From Punica granatum (lineage: Eukaryota; Streptophyta; Magnoliopsida; Myrtales; Lythraceae): DNA of 64,000 bases. Both the position numbers and the translations under genes were made by a program. The notes beneath the pieces were generated by a model. The model was not told where the DNA came from. It saw nothing but the letters and a program-made list of their open reading frames with translations, and ran no database searches. Below are positions 34,798 to 46,850 of this stretch, piece after piece. The stretch spans positions 19,193,845 to 19,257,844 of the forward strand of contig NC_045133.1 in assembly GCF_007655135.1 (NCBI RefSeq), written 5' to 3'. Each line of letters starts with the position of its first letter. Position 1 is the stretch's first letter.

Positions 34798-35503
34798 GCG
34801 TAAAAAATTATTTTTATTATTTTTAATTTTTTAAAAACATATTTAGGAATTTGAATTTGACACATGTAAAAATTAAAATTCTCGTATTTTCAATTGAATA
34901 TCAAAAAATAATTCGAGACCGCCATTGTGTTCAGAAAAATTTAAGGATCGATATTATGTAGAAAATTATTTTTTTGGCCTCGATAGTGACGAATGACGAT
35001 TTTGCCCTCCTTTTGCTATGGTGGACCAAAATGGGGTGCTGACAATCACATATTAAAGATTATCAAAATTTTATTCAAGGTCAATTTGAAAAATAGAGAG
35101 GTGTTCAAGGTTCGTGTTCATAAGAGCACAAGACCTTATTTTTTGAGTCCTAAGTTAATATAAAAAAAAAAGAGGCCAACATATTTTGGATTAACTAATA
35201 GAATGATCATTTAGCTTGCCCGTGAAAACAGTATAACTTATTACACCATTGGCATATTTTCAAAATAAATTTAAGCTATTGCAGAAATGTCGAAAGTTTA
35301 TATTTCTTTTATCTTGAAATAATAATATCTTTGCTAAAACGTGTAAATCTGTTCGAATTTCAAAGTATTTCAGCTATATGTTTTTAAATTCAATTTAAAA
35401 TTTACAAATAACAATGTAAATATATTGTATATAGAGAGCAAATGCTATGTATTGACAAATTACAGTATTACATTACAACAATAAACAATAATGATATTAA
35501 CAC

Positions 35504-36103
35504 ATAGGCAATTTTATGTTATTTGAACGTTTTTACATATTTTAGGAAAAAAAGTTTTTTTCTTTCGTTGCAATTCCCTAAAATAGTTTATTTCCTTTGT
35601 TGTAATTTCGTTTCTTCCTATTTAAGCGATGTAAGCCCTACGGCTAAAGACAGTTATTTCTCAGATTATCAATAAAGTTGTGGAGCTACCGTGCTCTTTC
35701 TCCCAATCTCAGATTTAATCCGAGTTTGATGTCTATTTCCTGGTATTCGTAGAATCAACAAGTGATAGGAATTGCAATATGTTGATTTGGGCACGAATAC
35801 CAAACAATAACCTTCTATCACATGTTGATTCTACGAATACCAGGAAATAGGCATCAAACTCGAATTAAATCCGAGATTAGGAGAAAGAGCATAGTAGCTC
35901 CACAATTTTATTGATAATCCGAGAAATAACTGTCTTTAATCCTAGGGCTTACATCGCTTAAATAGGAAGAAACGAAATTGCAACAAAGGAAATAAACCAT
36001 TTTAGGACAAAGGAAATAAACTATTTTAGAGAATTGCAACGAAAGAAATAAACTTTTTTTCCTAAAATATGCAAAAACGCTCAAATAACATAAAATTGTC
36101 TAT
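35504..36103. repeat. Large inverted repeat (foldback), arms of about 265 and 289 bp, 46-bp loop
   Basis: Left arm 35504-35768 and right arm 35815-36103 are reverse complements with few mismatches. The right arm has an extra ~24-bp duplication of caaaggaaataaac-type sequence near 35985-36030. The left arm reads like an LTR tail: tatttaagcgatgtaagccc, ttatcaataaagttg, then a CA end at agaatcaaca. The right arm starts with its mirror TGTTGATTCT. It is best read as two inverted LTR-like ends, or a foldback element. A transcript through it would form a very long hairpin. Confidence 0.88.
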
Positions 36104-38477
36104 TTGAGGGCCTAAAATTTTTTGTTTGGCTCCAGATGTTGTTTCCCTAGAGACAAGGTCGTCAGAATCTGTTTTTCTCGAGATACCGATTTGCCACGTC
36201 TTCTACTGCATCAATTACCTGATATCCAATCCAAATGCCTAAAGAGTATGATTAATCTATATTCAAGCGACGTCAGTATATATAGGAATAAAGCTTCCCG
36301 TCGTGATTTTTCTCAATAACAAGACTTGCACCAAGACCTTACTTTACAGGAAACAATTGCCGAATAACCAACTCATGATTGTAAAAGCCTATTTCAATTA
36401 TTAATGAATTCTTCCTTGTGCATTAACTAAGTTTTCGCCACATTAATATACTTTTAATGAATTTTGAACTCCCAAACAACAAGTAAAATTCATTTAGTTA
36501 AAATTCATAGATCGCTTAAAGACTTATAATATTGCGATAATGATTTTCTAACTATAAATATTAAAATTAAAATTAAGATTAGTTTGGAGAGACGTTGACT
36601 TTTATATCGTATAAATATTTTTTTGAGGTGTATCCCTGATATCCAGAAGTCTAATGGGTCATGACTAGTCCAGTCGGGAGATCGAGTATTAAATATTATT
36701 CTCCCTCCCAATAATTACACTTCACGACACTCGAACTTGTGTTCTTCTACTTACGGGAGTTGGAGGTGCTTAAAATTGAACCAACACTTTGTTAGTCAAT
36801 ATGAAATATTAATTGGTACAATCTTTTGGGAAATTTGAATAAATAAATATCCATCAAGAGCTCATAATTTTTTTAATTTTTTTTATTGTGAATCATGGTA
36901 TTAAAAAGCCCAATTGGGCTTCGACTAATTCAGTCGAGCCGAGTCGGTCCACTAAGGGGTAAATCTCATAATTTTTGCACTGAAATAAGTCTATCATATT
37001 AGTTTTATTTATACATTTATACTAATAAAACAAGTTAAAAGAAACCTTTTTCTGACCATCAGGATGCCGCGGGTCTTGCATCCTAGTTTCTTAAAATGAG
37101 GAACTGAATAAACAATAACTCCTCTATCATCCTCCCCCTTGTTCTTACAAAATTTATCTTAATCTATTGAAAGTCTAAAAATGAACTAAATATATCTAAA
37201 AATAAGCATAAATTATAAAGAGGGTCTAGATATACACATTGTTGAGCTCTGCAATTTCATCCTATTTAATTTGGACGAATGGTGTTTTACACCATTAAAT
37301 GGAGTTTATGGGCTGGAGCTGAGGGAGAGTGAAACGGCTCTCTGTTCCTTCTACGGGCTGGGTTTGTCAAGCCCATCAAGGGTGAAGTTTTGGGTCAAAT
37401 TAGGCCCAGTTAATTTACAGTTTTGTTTCTTGTGTGTTTTAGTTTGTGAAAATGAAAAGAAAAAAAAGAGGTTTTCCTACCTGAATTTTGTCAGAGTTTA
37501 TTGAGAATTTTATGTTTAGCCAGCCAGATGATAAAAGAGACACTACCAAATGTTTGGCTTCACCTCTAAAATTCAGATCCAGATCATGCAAGTGCTTGTA
37601 CCGAATATTCGATTTGTTCTTACTCAATTAGAGGTATGCACGGGTATCGATAGACCCGAAACTGGTAGGAACGTACCTGTTCTTTGTAGGTCCTCAAAAA
37701 TTTGGGTGGGATCCGGCAGCAAAATTAGGAACCGGTTCTGTTAACCAAAATATATCCTGTTATTGGTTGCTTGATTGTTTCTTCCTTTGTTGCTTGCCCT
37801 GTCATTTTTTTTTTTTGGCTAAATAATGTGCTTGCCCTGTCTAACTACTTAGATGGGGGTTCCTGCATTTGAACTCTAATTTGAGGAGTTCATAGGAAAG
37901 GTTGCCAAAGTTTCAAATTTTGAACTTAAGATCTCCATGTTTTGGTCTAATTGCTTGAGAACACTGCTATTCACGAGCTAGCTTTGGATTATTAAGAGCT
38001 GAGTGCTGTTCGTAAACTCTAATTTTTTTGCTTGCTCCTTCGGCGTTATGGAATGAAAACAGTTTAGTCTTGTATCGTGAAAATTATAGGGTGTCCAGAC
38101 TGCTCACCCTTAGTTATGTTATAGTTAGTTAAAAGCCTTATTGAGCCAACAATGAATGCCCTACATGAGATCAACTTTGTTGGTATATTCATCAGTTCAC
38201 TTGTCCTAATGGAAATCGTTAAGCTCAACCTGATCGCTTGTTCTGCTTTCCTCAGCTTCATGAGAGACAATGTGGCAACTGATTTTCACATCCTTAATTG
38301 TAATATGGGTCGCTTCTCTTTGCAAACCGAACGGCACCTTAAGATATGGGTAAAGTAAACTTCTCGTGCAATGTAACGACAAAGCAGCGGACCGGTGGCC
38401 GGCTTGAAGTTGTAGCCCGAGACGACAGACACATGCATCGATTGTGAGTTTGGATTTACCTATCTCGTGATGAAAGG
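36104..38477. other. Intergenic sequence, no gene recognised
   Basis: AT-rich with short open frames only, including 37271-37504 and 38152-38358, neither with a recognisable domain. No clear element boundaries were found. Confidence 0.5.
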
Positions 38478-39445
38478 TGTTGATATGGATAGTGGAGATT
38501 AGTCGTGTTGTGACAAGATGCCGAATTAGAGGAATTTAACCGAGAAATAAGAACAATGAACATCAGGATATGTGTGATAAAACCCTCTAAGTCAGAGAAA
38601 CGTTCACGGACAAAGCTGGAAATTCCACTAGATTGATAAGCCGGAGATTATAACCTCGAGATCACACACGTGTTTCGCAGCTTTCGATACAAGACCCAAT
38701 TCGAGAAGAGCCTCATAATCTTCTTAACTCTAATCACTCTCACTCTATGAACCTCAAAGACTCTAAGAGAGCAAACCCGAGAATTCCAAGAAGATTATTC
38801 GTGATTCTCACACAACGGGTTATCTTAATACAATACCCTATCCCCTTTAAATAGATACAATACATTTTCTATTGGGCAAATTACAAAAAAAAAAAACCCA
38901 AGTTTTGTAAAATGTCTCAGTTTTGTCCTAAATTTTATTTTGTAACAAAAAAAACCATAAGTTTTCTAAAATGTTTCAAAAATGACCTCCGTTATAACTT
39001 CCGTCAATTTTTGCCTACGTGTGACCTACGTGGACTGTTAAAGGGACCCACCATCAGCAGCAAAAATTGACGGAAGTTATAACGGAGGTCATTTTTTAGA
39101 CATTTTAGAAAACAAAACAAAATTTAGGACAAAATTGAGACATTTTACAAAACTTGGGTTTTTTTTGTAATTTACCCTTTTCTATTTCAAAAATATCCTA
39201 ATATAAGCCTAAGATATTTCTTCCTTTGGAATATTCTAAACATATTTTAGAATTATCTATAACATCACCTAAATATAATTTCTTTATTTAAAAATCTAAG
39301 AAATACAACGAAATCCGTAAAAAATAGGAAATACAATCTCAGAAGAATCTAAGATCTCGCCCCTTCCTTTTTTCGTCCGATCTTGTTACCTCTCCGGTCT
39401 TTGAGTTTTCGGGTTTTCCACCGAATACGAGACCCATCTTCAACA
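38478..39445 (-). mobile_element. Probable LTR in reverse orientation, carrying a nested MITE
   Basis: Starts TGTTGATATGG and ends CATCTTCAACA, giving the TG...CA ends and TGTTGA/TCAACA short inverted termini of an LTR. Read on the minus strand it has a TATTTAAAGGGG TATA-like box followed by leader-like sequence, as in an LTR's promoter-R-U5 order. The flanking 5-mers (aaagg and agttg) do not match, and no PBS or polypurine tract is seen, so it is either an old solo LTR or misbounded. The Mutator MITE at 38874-39177 interrupts it. Confidence 0.5.
38874..39177. mobile_element. Mutator-like foldback MITE, 304 bp, perfect 9-bp target duplication
   Basis: Long inverted arms: GGGCAAATTACAAAAAAA at the left and ttttttgtaatttaccc at the right. 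A cctccgttataacttccgtc block in the left arm is mirrored in the right. The ends are flanked by identical 9-mers ttttctatt (38865-38873 and 39178-39186), diagnostic for Mutator-family insertion. The centre has only a ~60-bp loop and no coding sequence. Confidence 0.93.
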
Positions 39446-40776
39446 AGTTGATTCTCTAGAAAATGGGCCTAGGCCCAAAACACAAGATTGGTCCACTTAG
39501 CCCAATGTTTACTTTCTTCTGAATTCGAGTATTTTCGATGGTTCTTGTTTCCATTTTCTTGCCATATCCAAAAAGGAATTTAAGATGTCAAAATCGTAGC
39601 TTCGCGTGTTTCTACTTTTCTGGTTCCAAAAGAAACTTGTTCTACAATTGAAACAGGGGAAAAGAAATAGTTGAAGTTTTGGGAGAGCCCTGTGAACCGA
39701 TTACCATTTAACACTAGCGCTTTGGTGGCAAGCTGTAAGGATAGCTGTGTCGATCAAACTGCCGGAGCCCAAGAATATGCGATTGCAATCTGATCCAAAT
39801 CCTTATCAAGAGTTTTTAGGTTCGATAGTCGTTGTGGAACTATCTGTGCCTATTTACTGTCCATTAAAATTTTTATTTCGTCATAATAGATGTAAGGAAT
39901 TCCTTTACAGCCAAAAAGGAAATAAATAAGTAAATAAATATAGAGACAGATGCTAACGAGATGTTTGCCAAGAAATGGGCCTGATTGGTCGGCCGCTGCT
40001 TGAAATTTTAATCCTGCTGCTGCTCAGCCCAATAAGACTTTCTAGTCTGTGCCCACTCTTATTTACTAATCATCCTCATGCTTTATTTCATGGAGAAGCT
40101 TTCTCATTTCTCCTTAGTTTTCAATGTATATATGTTATATGTAGATGCTTTTTCTTTTATCCAAAAGCCTAAAGGTGAACAAATAACAATTTGACATTTT
40201 GGATTTAAGATTGGCTTAATAATTATAAGTCCAGCAGAAAATTCAACATGATATCAAAACCGGCTAACCGAGTCCGTATAACACTCCAAGGTCTATAACG
40301 GAGTGCTGCAAAAATTAGTCCTTGTAGACTGAATGTGAGAGAGAAGCTAGCCGGACCACCGATCAATTTAAACCTTTAGGTTAGACACATCCCGATCATA
40401 CACATCTAAGTTTTGCAGATAGCTAACAATGTTTTGAGTGTTATAAGTCGCGAATGATCGAGAACGGTTTGGATTGAATTCTCATGAACCGTCAGTATAA
40501 TTCTTCACCAAGAAGGCACTATGCTACATGTAAAAGGGAATCCCCTATATTTGAAGAAAGGACACCGCCTAATAGCCCCCTTATCAAATTGGTAGGAAAA
40601 AGTGACATGCATTTATTTACTGCTTTAGCTAGTATTATTGTCTTTTAGCCTTCAGGGCATTTAAACTATATCTCCGACCGTCCTATTGTCATGTCAGGTC
40701 AAAGTCTAGTATCCCAAAATGCAATAATTGCATATTCTCTTGAGTAATTTTTATTTTTTTATTTTTTTAGTACTTA
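39446..40776. other. Intergenic sequence with a possible diverged SINE
   Basis: At about 39825-39895 a ggttcgatagtcg B-box-like motif is followed by aactatctgtgcctatttac, recalling the SINE family. The head is not recognisable. No gene is seen in the rest. Confidence 0.4.
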
Positions 40777-41175
40777 CACTGATTTGAGTGTCCTATTAAC
40801 AAAGAAGGCGAAACATGAGGGCCTATTTCGCAAAATGCAATAATTACAGAGGGAATACTCATATTTTGTACACTTGCACTATATATTCTGAGTATCCTAA
40901 TACTGAAGAAGGTGAAAGCTAAAGGTCTACTTTTGCAAAATGCAATAATCACAGTGGAAATTCTCTTACATATTTTTGTATAGTCAACACTATTTTGAGT
41001 GTCCTATTGATGGTGAATGCTGAGGGTCCAGTTTGGCAAATACAATCACTGCAGAGGAACTTCCCATACATATTTTTGCGAAATTACAGTATTTCGAGTG
41101 CCCTATTATTAAAAAAGGTGAAAGCCGATGGTCTAATGTTGCCAAATGCAATAAATGCAGAAGAAAAATGCAACC
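40777..41175. repeat. Tandem array of ~105-bp units, left block (four units)
   Basis: Units start at about 40777, 40877, 40988 and 41086. The consensus order is cactatttcgagtgtcct, caaagaaggtgaaagct, taattttgcaaaatgcaata, then acatatttttgtat. The same unit resumes at 42217, beyond an inserted LINE fragment. Confidence 0.88.
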
Positions 41176-41289
41176 AGTATTTCTAGCCAGTGATCATTTA
41201 CATCACTAAATAGGCTAGCATTCCCTAATACATTCCCATTTATCAAAAAGCTAAACATTTTACTACGTCTATCTATCAAAATATCTATA

Positions 41290-42216
41290 GAATTCTTCAA
41301 CTTTTCAAAACGTCAGTTGTTCATTTCTCTCCATATAAGCCAAAAACAGATAAAGAGATTATTCTAATGATTCTCTTTCTCTCTTTACGATCTCCTATCA
41401 TTTGTCAAGCCCATAATTCTTCACGAACTGAAGATGCACGTATCCATTGAATCCCAAGGAGAGTGTATATTGCAGCCCAAACCCGCCTAGACTAAGAACA
41501 ATGGATAAGAAGATGGTTAACATATTCTTATGTCCATTTACAAAGGAAGCATCCATTAACTAATCTCTTTCCGCATATTTTTAGATTGTCGATTGTCAAA
41601 ATTTTCTCTAAATAAGCCTCCAATATAAAAAAAGCTTACTCTCAAAGGGGCATGGGTTCTCCATATCATTTTCCATGGGAACTCCATAGCCTCTTGGGTA
41701 TTCTAGACAAAATAATATGACTTCACAGTAAATCCTTTAGAAATATTGTACTTCCACAAGAGAGTGTCGTGACCCACGTCGCTAAACTCTAGCTGATACA
41801 AATAACAAAAGAGGAGCACCAAAACTTCAGATTCCCAAGATAGAACATAGCTTGTGAGTTCAATGTTCCACCAACCACCAACATGTAAGGAAAAATAATA
41901 ACTAACAACTGCATTTTTATTTTTGGCTAAGTTGAATAGGGCAAGAGCCATATCTTTTAATGGGATCTCTGAGCATCATTTGTCCTTTCAAAATAAAGTA
42001 TCTGATCCGTCGCCCAATTTAATCCTAGTGTGAGTCACGAATTGATTCCAAGCTTCTCTAATTCCTTTCCAAAAGCTACAACCATGAGATTCTCTTGTTT
42101 GCTTTGTGATCCACCCTTTTCCTTGAAGCTCATATTTGGCCGTAATGAACTTCCTCCATAGATGCTCTGGCTCGGTAAAATAATTTCCACAACCATTTGG
42201 CAAGCACAACCATTTA
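41290..42216 (-). mobile_element. LINE/L1-type ORF2 C-terminal fragment (zf-RVT region), decayed
   Basis: Minus-strand conceptual pieces match the C-terminal part of plant non-LTR retrotransposon ORF2. First comes a LWRKFITAKYELQG...GWITK block with SFWKGIREAW (42209-41988), then GGWWNIE and a KYNISKGFTVKSYY block (41951-41703). Beyond a stop there is a zf-RVT-like segment with FFYWEAYLEKILTIDNL and ICGKRLVNGCFLCK. Stops and frame breaks separate these pieces. The RT core is absent, as expected for a 5'-truncated or partial LINE copy. Ends are approximate. Confidence 0.75.
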
Positions 42217-42560
42217 CACTTGAACTATTTCAAGTTCCATATTATTAAAGAAGGTGATAGCTGAGGGTCTAATTTCGTAAAATGCAACAAGTTATACGGG
42301 AAACTCTCTTCTTACATATTTTTGTATACTCACGCTACTTAAAGTGTCCCATTATCAAAGAAGGTAAAAGCTAAGAGTCTAATTTCGCAAATTATATATT
42401 AACTACAAGGGAAATTCTCTTTTATAGTGACACTCACTATTTCGAGTGTCCTACCATCAAAGAAGGTGAAAGCCAAGGATCTAATTTTGCAAAATGCAAT
42501 AATCGAAGAGGAAATTCTCTTATATATTTTTTGTATACTTACACTATTTCGGTACCCCGC
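42217..42560. repeat. Tandem array of ~105-bp units, right block (three units)
   Basis: Units begin near 42217, 42331 and 42435, with a partial fourth at 42542. They show the same phrases as the array at 40777-41175, so one array was split by the LINE-related insertion. Confidence 0.88.
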
Positions 42561-43362
42561 ATCTCGTGTCACGATTATAAAGTTTCTAGCTTTCCCGACG
42601 AAGAGAGAGAGAGCAGTCAATTGCTCGATCGGTTGAAAAGGACTACCCGAAATTGCTACCTGTAGGGATGTCAATTGCCCTTTCCGAATATCATATGGTG
42701 GATAATTTTCACAGGCTTTTGTCCTGTATTTTCTATCTTCCTGCAGGACAGGTCAATTTCCAGGACACACATGCATGAAACTTCACTTTCCTCGAGCCCC
42801 AGCCTTTTGCTTTTTATTTCGTGTTACTTTCTCAGAGTTCAGGTCACACGACGATGACGACCGACCTTCTCTCGGGTTGGCATGATCACGATTGCTGGAT
42901 CTAAGCATTTGTGATAATTATTGATCAGATAACTACGTCGCATGTGATCATGCCTGGCAAGAAATGAATAAAACCTCTCGTTGACAATAGCAATCGCATT
43001 TTATAGGAATTCACCTTTTCCAATTATTGAATCTGTACGTACTGACATGTACGTGGGACATTCCGCGTTGATTAGCTTAATGCTGTAATTAATAGGTCTG
43101 TCCTACACATTGAAAAAGAAAAAAGAAGAAATAAATAGTGAGACATAATAGTTGCAGTGACGTTATCTGTTGTATAATCAGTGGCTACTGAGTACAATTA
43201 CTTGATAAGAGATTAAACAGAATCATCACAACGTCACTTAACCGTAAATTGAGTTTTAAGCGGTTGAACTTATCGTATAAGAGTTCAAAATTCATGACAA
43301 GTATGTCACGACTAGGAGAAAGCATATATTAGAACATAGTAAGTCTCAATCAATAGGCTAAA

Positions 43363-44149
43363 TGTTAGGGAATATACCAAGAGATGGATAGAACCAAAGA
43401 GTGGAGAACAACGAACCAACCAACCTCGAGCACTCGAACCAACAGACATACGAAAACATAATACATGGACTCACGAACACACAAACACAAAATCCACTTT
43501 TATGAGGAAAGTTTTGATGCATGTATCAATGCTTTCCAAACGGATCTTTTTGCCCCCACATAAAGTTGCTAATGGTTTAAAAGCGAGCCCCTCTCGAGAT
43601 AAAGCGAAGCCCTAGAATTCTCGATTAGCAAAATCGAAGAATTCACAAACCCTAGCTCACTCAATTTTCTGAAAATATTTCAAATGAATTTGATTATTAC
43701 CTTTTGCCACAAGAGCATCTGTTTATATGTACTCAGAGGAGACTAATTGAAGAGTTTCTCATCGTATGAGATTTTTCCCTTATATGGGACATATCTCATG
43801 GAGGAATGCATGTGTAATTTGAACCTATTCGGACATGTTTGAGGGGAATAACCGCCGTCCAGTGCTCAGAGATTGCACTTTAGGACTCCACACTATAGTT
43901 TGGGGCTGTTCTCGCCCAGAACCGCGCTCTGGACCCCTAGATTGCAGACTTAGTAGTTTGACCATTGTCTTGGGACGTAACTACCTCAAAACCATGGTCG
44001 GGGCTCCTGATCGTGGACACCCACGAGCCTCTATGTTTCATTCCCTTTTATCTGAAACCTTATATTCATTCACAGAATACGTGCATTACGTCAAATATTT
44101 CACCAGAGCACATGCTCAATGAATTTATAATTAAATTAATTTCTCAACA
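43363..44149. mobile_element. Solo LTR, 787 bp, perfect 5-bp target duplication
   Basis: Begins TGTTAGGGAATATACC and ends TTTCTCAACA. It is flanked on both sides by ctaaa (43358-43362 and 44150-44154). It contains no retrotransposon coding motif; the 95-codon open frame at 43835-44122 lies wholly inside it and has no recognisable domain. Such a structure normally arises by recombination between the two LTRs of a full element. The parent family is not identified. Confidence 0.85.
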
Positions 44150-44154
44150 CTAAA

Positions 44155-46850
44155 GGTATCTGTGTGATCTTATGAAAAAGAAAATGTTAAAGCGTTCGAA
44201 AGATCTGAAACCAGAGAAATTTTTTGGTACCGACAAGAATTTTCATGCAAGGTAACGGTCTCCTATGGCAGATGGCAGACCCCATATTGCCGTACAACCT
44301 CTGAAACCATCGGTTACAGACATTATGACGTGAGACAAAACCTTACTGATCAATATATATAATAATAGAACAGGTAACAATTATGTCACACGAAATGTTG
44401 TAAAATCGATCGAGTTTTTAAAATTCGTGGATTCTTAATTGCGGTAGACTTTTTTTGCACTTTCACTTGTATTCCTAAGAATATGCCTATGAATGCCATG
44501 GGAAAACTCTCTAAGGTAGACGTACCATATATCAACCGGAGAGCGTGGTAATTGGATTATCATATGAGGTCCATATACAGAAAAGAAATGCTTCTGTACT
44601 CTTTACAATAGTATATGATCAACCAGTCGTGGCACTAGTTGAGACAACCGGACTGTGTATATACTGGGATTCATCATGATGATGTCTAATTAGGCTCGAT
44701 ATAACATCACTCATGGTATGAAACCAACAATTATTGTGGTTTGTAGGAACCGAAAGATGGGTGATGACCCCCCGTGATTGATCACATGACCTTGCATATA
44801 GAGGGTCATACATACAAAGGCCCACATTTGATATCTCAAGAACATGCATATATTTGTCTTAAACCTTGACCACAAATACCCCCAACTTGGGCACACATGG
44901 CCAGTTTCTTAATTATTGCTCATCGTGCAGTTCCACTCATCTACGTGTCCTAAACATACACATTCTTTTGCGCACTCCTAGAGCACCCAATTTTAAGATC
45001 AATGACATATATATATAGTAGGTCGCTCATGCCCGATGGCCGATTGTGGAGATATCCCCGGTCCTCGTCGCCTGGACCAATTGGCTCGGACACTAGAACA
45101 CTCGTGCCCACTTGGATGTCGGGCATCCCCTTCACTGTAGGAAGCGAACAAGGGGCCTATGCATTTAATGATGTGCAACGGAGTCAAATCGAATATACAT
45201 CGCTGCACAGCTCTAAATATACTGTAGGAAGCGAACAAGGGGACCACTGACAACATTTTGGAGAGGGACTATGATTGCGCCCGGGCAAGCTCATTGGCAG
45301 CCTCCGCGCTTATTGTTAAGTTATGTTTTTGCCTTTCATAGATAGATCTATTAACTTTCTTAGAATTCACATTCAAGGTTGCCTATGGTTACGTTAATAA
45401 CGTACAGTGGACATTGACTTTGTAGACATACAAGCCCGACAAGGAAAGGTTTATTATGCAATGCCACATGTAAAAGAAAATGTATGTACACTCTCTGTCG
45501 TCAATGAGAGAGATTCATGAGTGGGATGGGAGGATGATCATTTAATTTGGAATGTATTGAAACGTTAAATCGTGTAGAATTACCAATAATTTTGCTAGTG
45601 ATGATATATATTGATGTGTGGATCCTCAAGTCTGGGACTGGCAATGGCCTAAAAACTGGTGGCTGACGTGCAGCTACCACATCATAAACACACTGTTATA
45701 TATACATAATGCATTATAATTTTACCTAATAATTAAGTGATTTTTTATTATTCCGGTTATGAGAGAAGTCATGGCCTAATACAAAGGAAAAAAAATCCTA
45801 ATAAATCATAAAAGGGGCATGAATAGTCTCATAATTACCAGGTGATGAGGACGTATACCACTGCATACGCACTCTTTCTTTCTTTTTCTTTTTTTTCCTA
45901 ACAAGTGATTTTTAGATGAAATGCCTGGTTTCTTATTTTTACATCAACAGGCATACCATGTTGCCGGTCCACAACCTGAAATGACTGGCATAAGGGGGTC
46001 CATCGTCATATATACATGTACAGGAAGGGTACGTAACGTCTATACTGATCAGATATTCAGTGGGCTCTGCGTCTATTGTTGCTCCATATTTCTTTGAGAT
46101 CCCTCGTGCATGTATTAGATTTTCTTGATTTTGCCATGATCAAGGGTTATGTGCCCTCTGCCAAAACTCTCTCTCTGTTTCAAACCCTTTCGCCGGGGCT
46201 GCTCCATGGCAAAATTTGCAAAACAACATTTGCTAGTACTTTACATCGAGGCAACATATCCCATGGCAATGGGAACTATCTTTCTTTGTAGCCATATTCA
46301 TCATGCACCCGAAGCCAGGCAACTAACATATGTATGCTACGATAAATCCTCAACGTCCATACGGTTTTAGAGGAAAATGTGAGAATATGGAAGAAACTTT
46401 TGTGCTTCGACAGATTAAATGGTCGAAAATGACCCTAAAAATTATGCTTAAACCGAATCTAGGCAAGAATCTGCCCTGTCTGTCCTGTCAATAACAAAAC
46501 GTTGTCCGCTCCTTAACGCAGTTGTCTTCTTAATCTCCAACACCATTTCGTTACATAGTACGGCCCCTCTCTAACCCCCTTTCTATCTCTTCTCCCTCAC
46601 ATATGTCCATTTCCAATGTGGTCCTCTCTGTACATCTCTCAATTATCACTTTCTCCCAATTTATATATGTTGGATCATCTCTTGCTTTGTACCTTTCTCT
46701 CCTTCCCATTGCTCCTTCCCTCTTCTACTACTTCTTAAGCATATCTTTGTCTTCAAAAACACAACCCGTCCCTTAAATCTAACATCCTGTTGGTGACATC
46801 ATCTCACCCTTTCCATATTAAACCCTTTAAAAGAGGAGACGGCATCGACA
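44155..46850. other. Intergenic sequence upstream of the PRE gene
   Basis: AT-rich. It contains two exact copies of a 22-bp phrase beginning actgtaggaagcgaacaa (45134 and 45221, 87 bp apart), a reverse-strand SINE (45745-45880), and CT-rich sequence with TATA-like tttatatatg at 46661. No protein gene is recognised. Confidence 0.5.
45745..45880 (-). mobile_element. tRNA-derived SINE (minus strand), internally deleted
   Basis: The reverse complement reads gagtgcgtatgcagtggtat, then cacctggtaattatgagact, attcatgcccctttta, and a tail ending ttaggccatgac. The B-box segment present in the 53341 copy is missing here. Confidence 0.6.

Larger units (their letters stand above)
28934..35044. mobile_element. 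Giant TG...CA element (solo long LTR or LARD-like), 6.1 kb, with perfect 5-bp target duplication
   Basis: Begins TGTGCGCACCCG and ends GGGTGCTGACA. It is flanked on both sides by atcac (28929-28933 and 35045-35049), so it integrated as an LTR-bounded unit. No gag, protease, RT, RNase H or integrase motif was found in any frame across 6.1 kb. The interior is duplicated: the first ~500 bp occur twice (28934, 29429), and a segment starting cgtgtggyttga occurs twice (29950, 33329). The terminal phrase gtggaccaaaatggggtgctgaca (spelled with a variant base in the first copy) also occurs twice, at about 33300-33323 and 35021-35044. Low-copy features include a 30-bp minisatellite and GC-rich GGGCC-type stretches. 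Very long LTRs are known in Tat/Ogre-type Ty3 elements, and that assignment is inference. Confidence 0.78.

Noticed and set aside
43835..44122. 95-codon open frame with Arg/Pro-rich sequence
   Set aside because: It lies entirely within a solo LTR with intact ends and target duplication, and has no recognisable domain.
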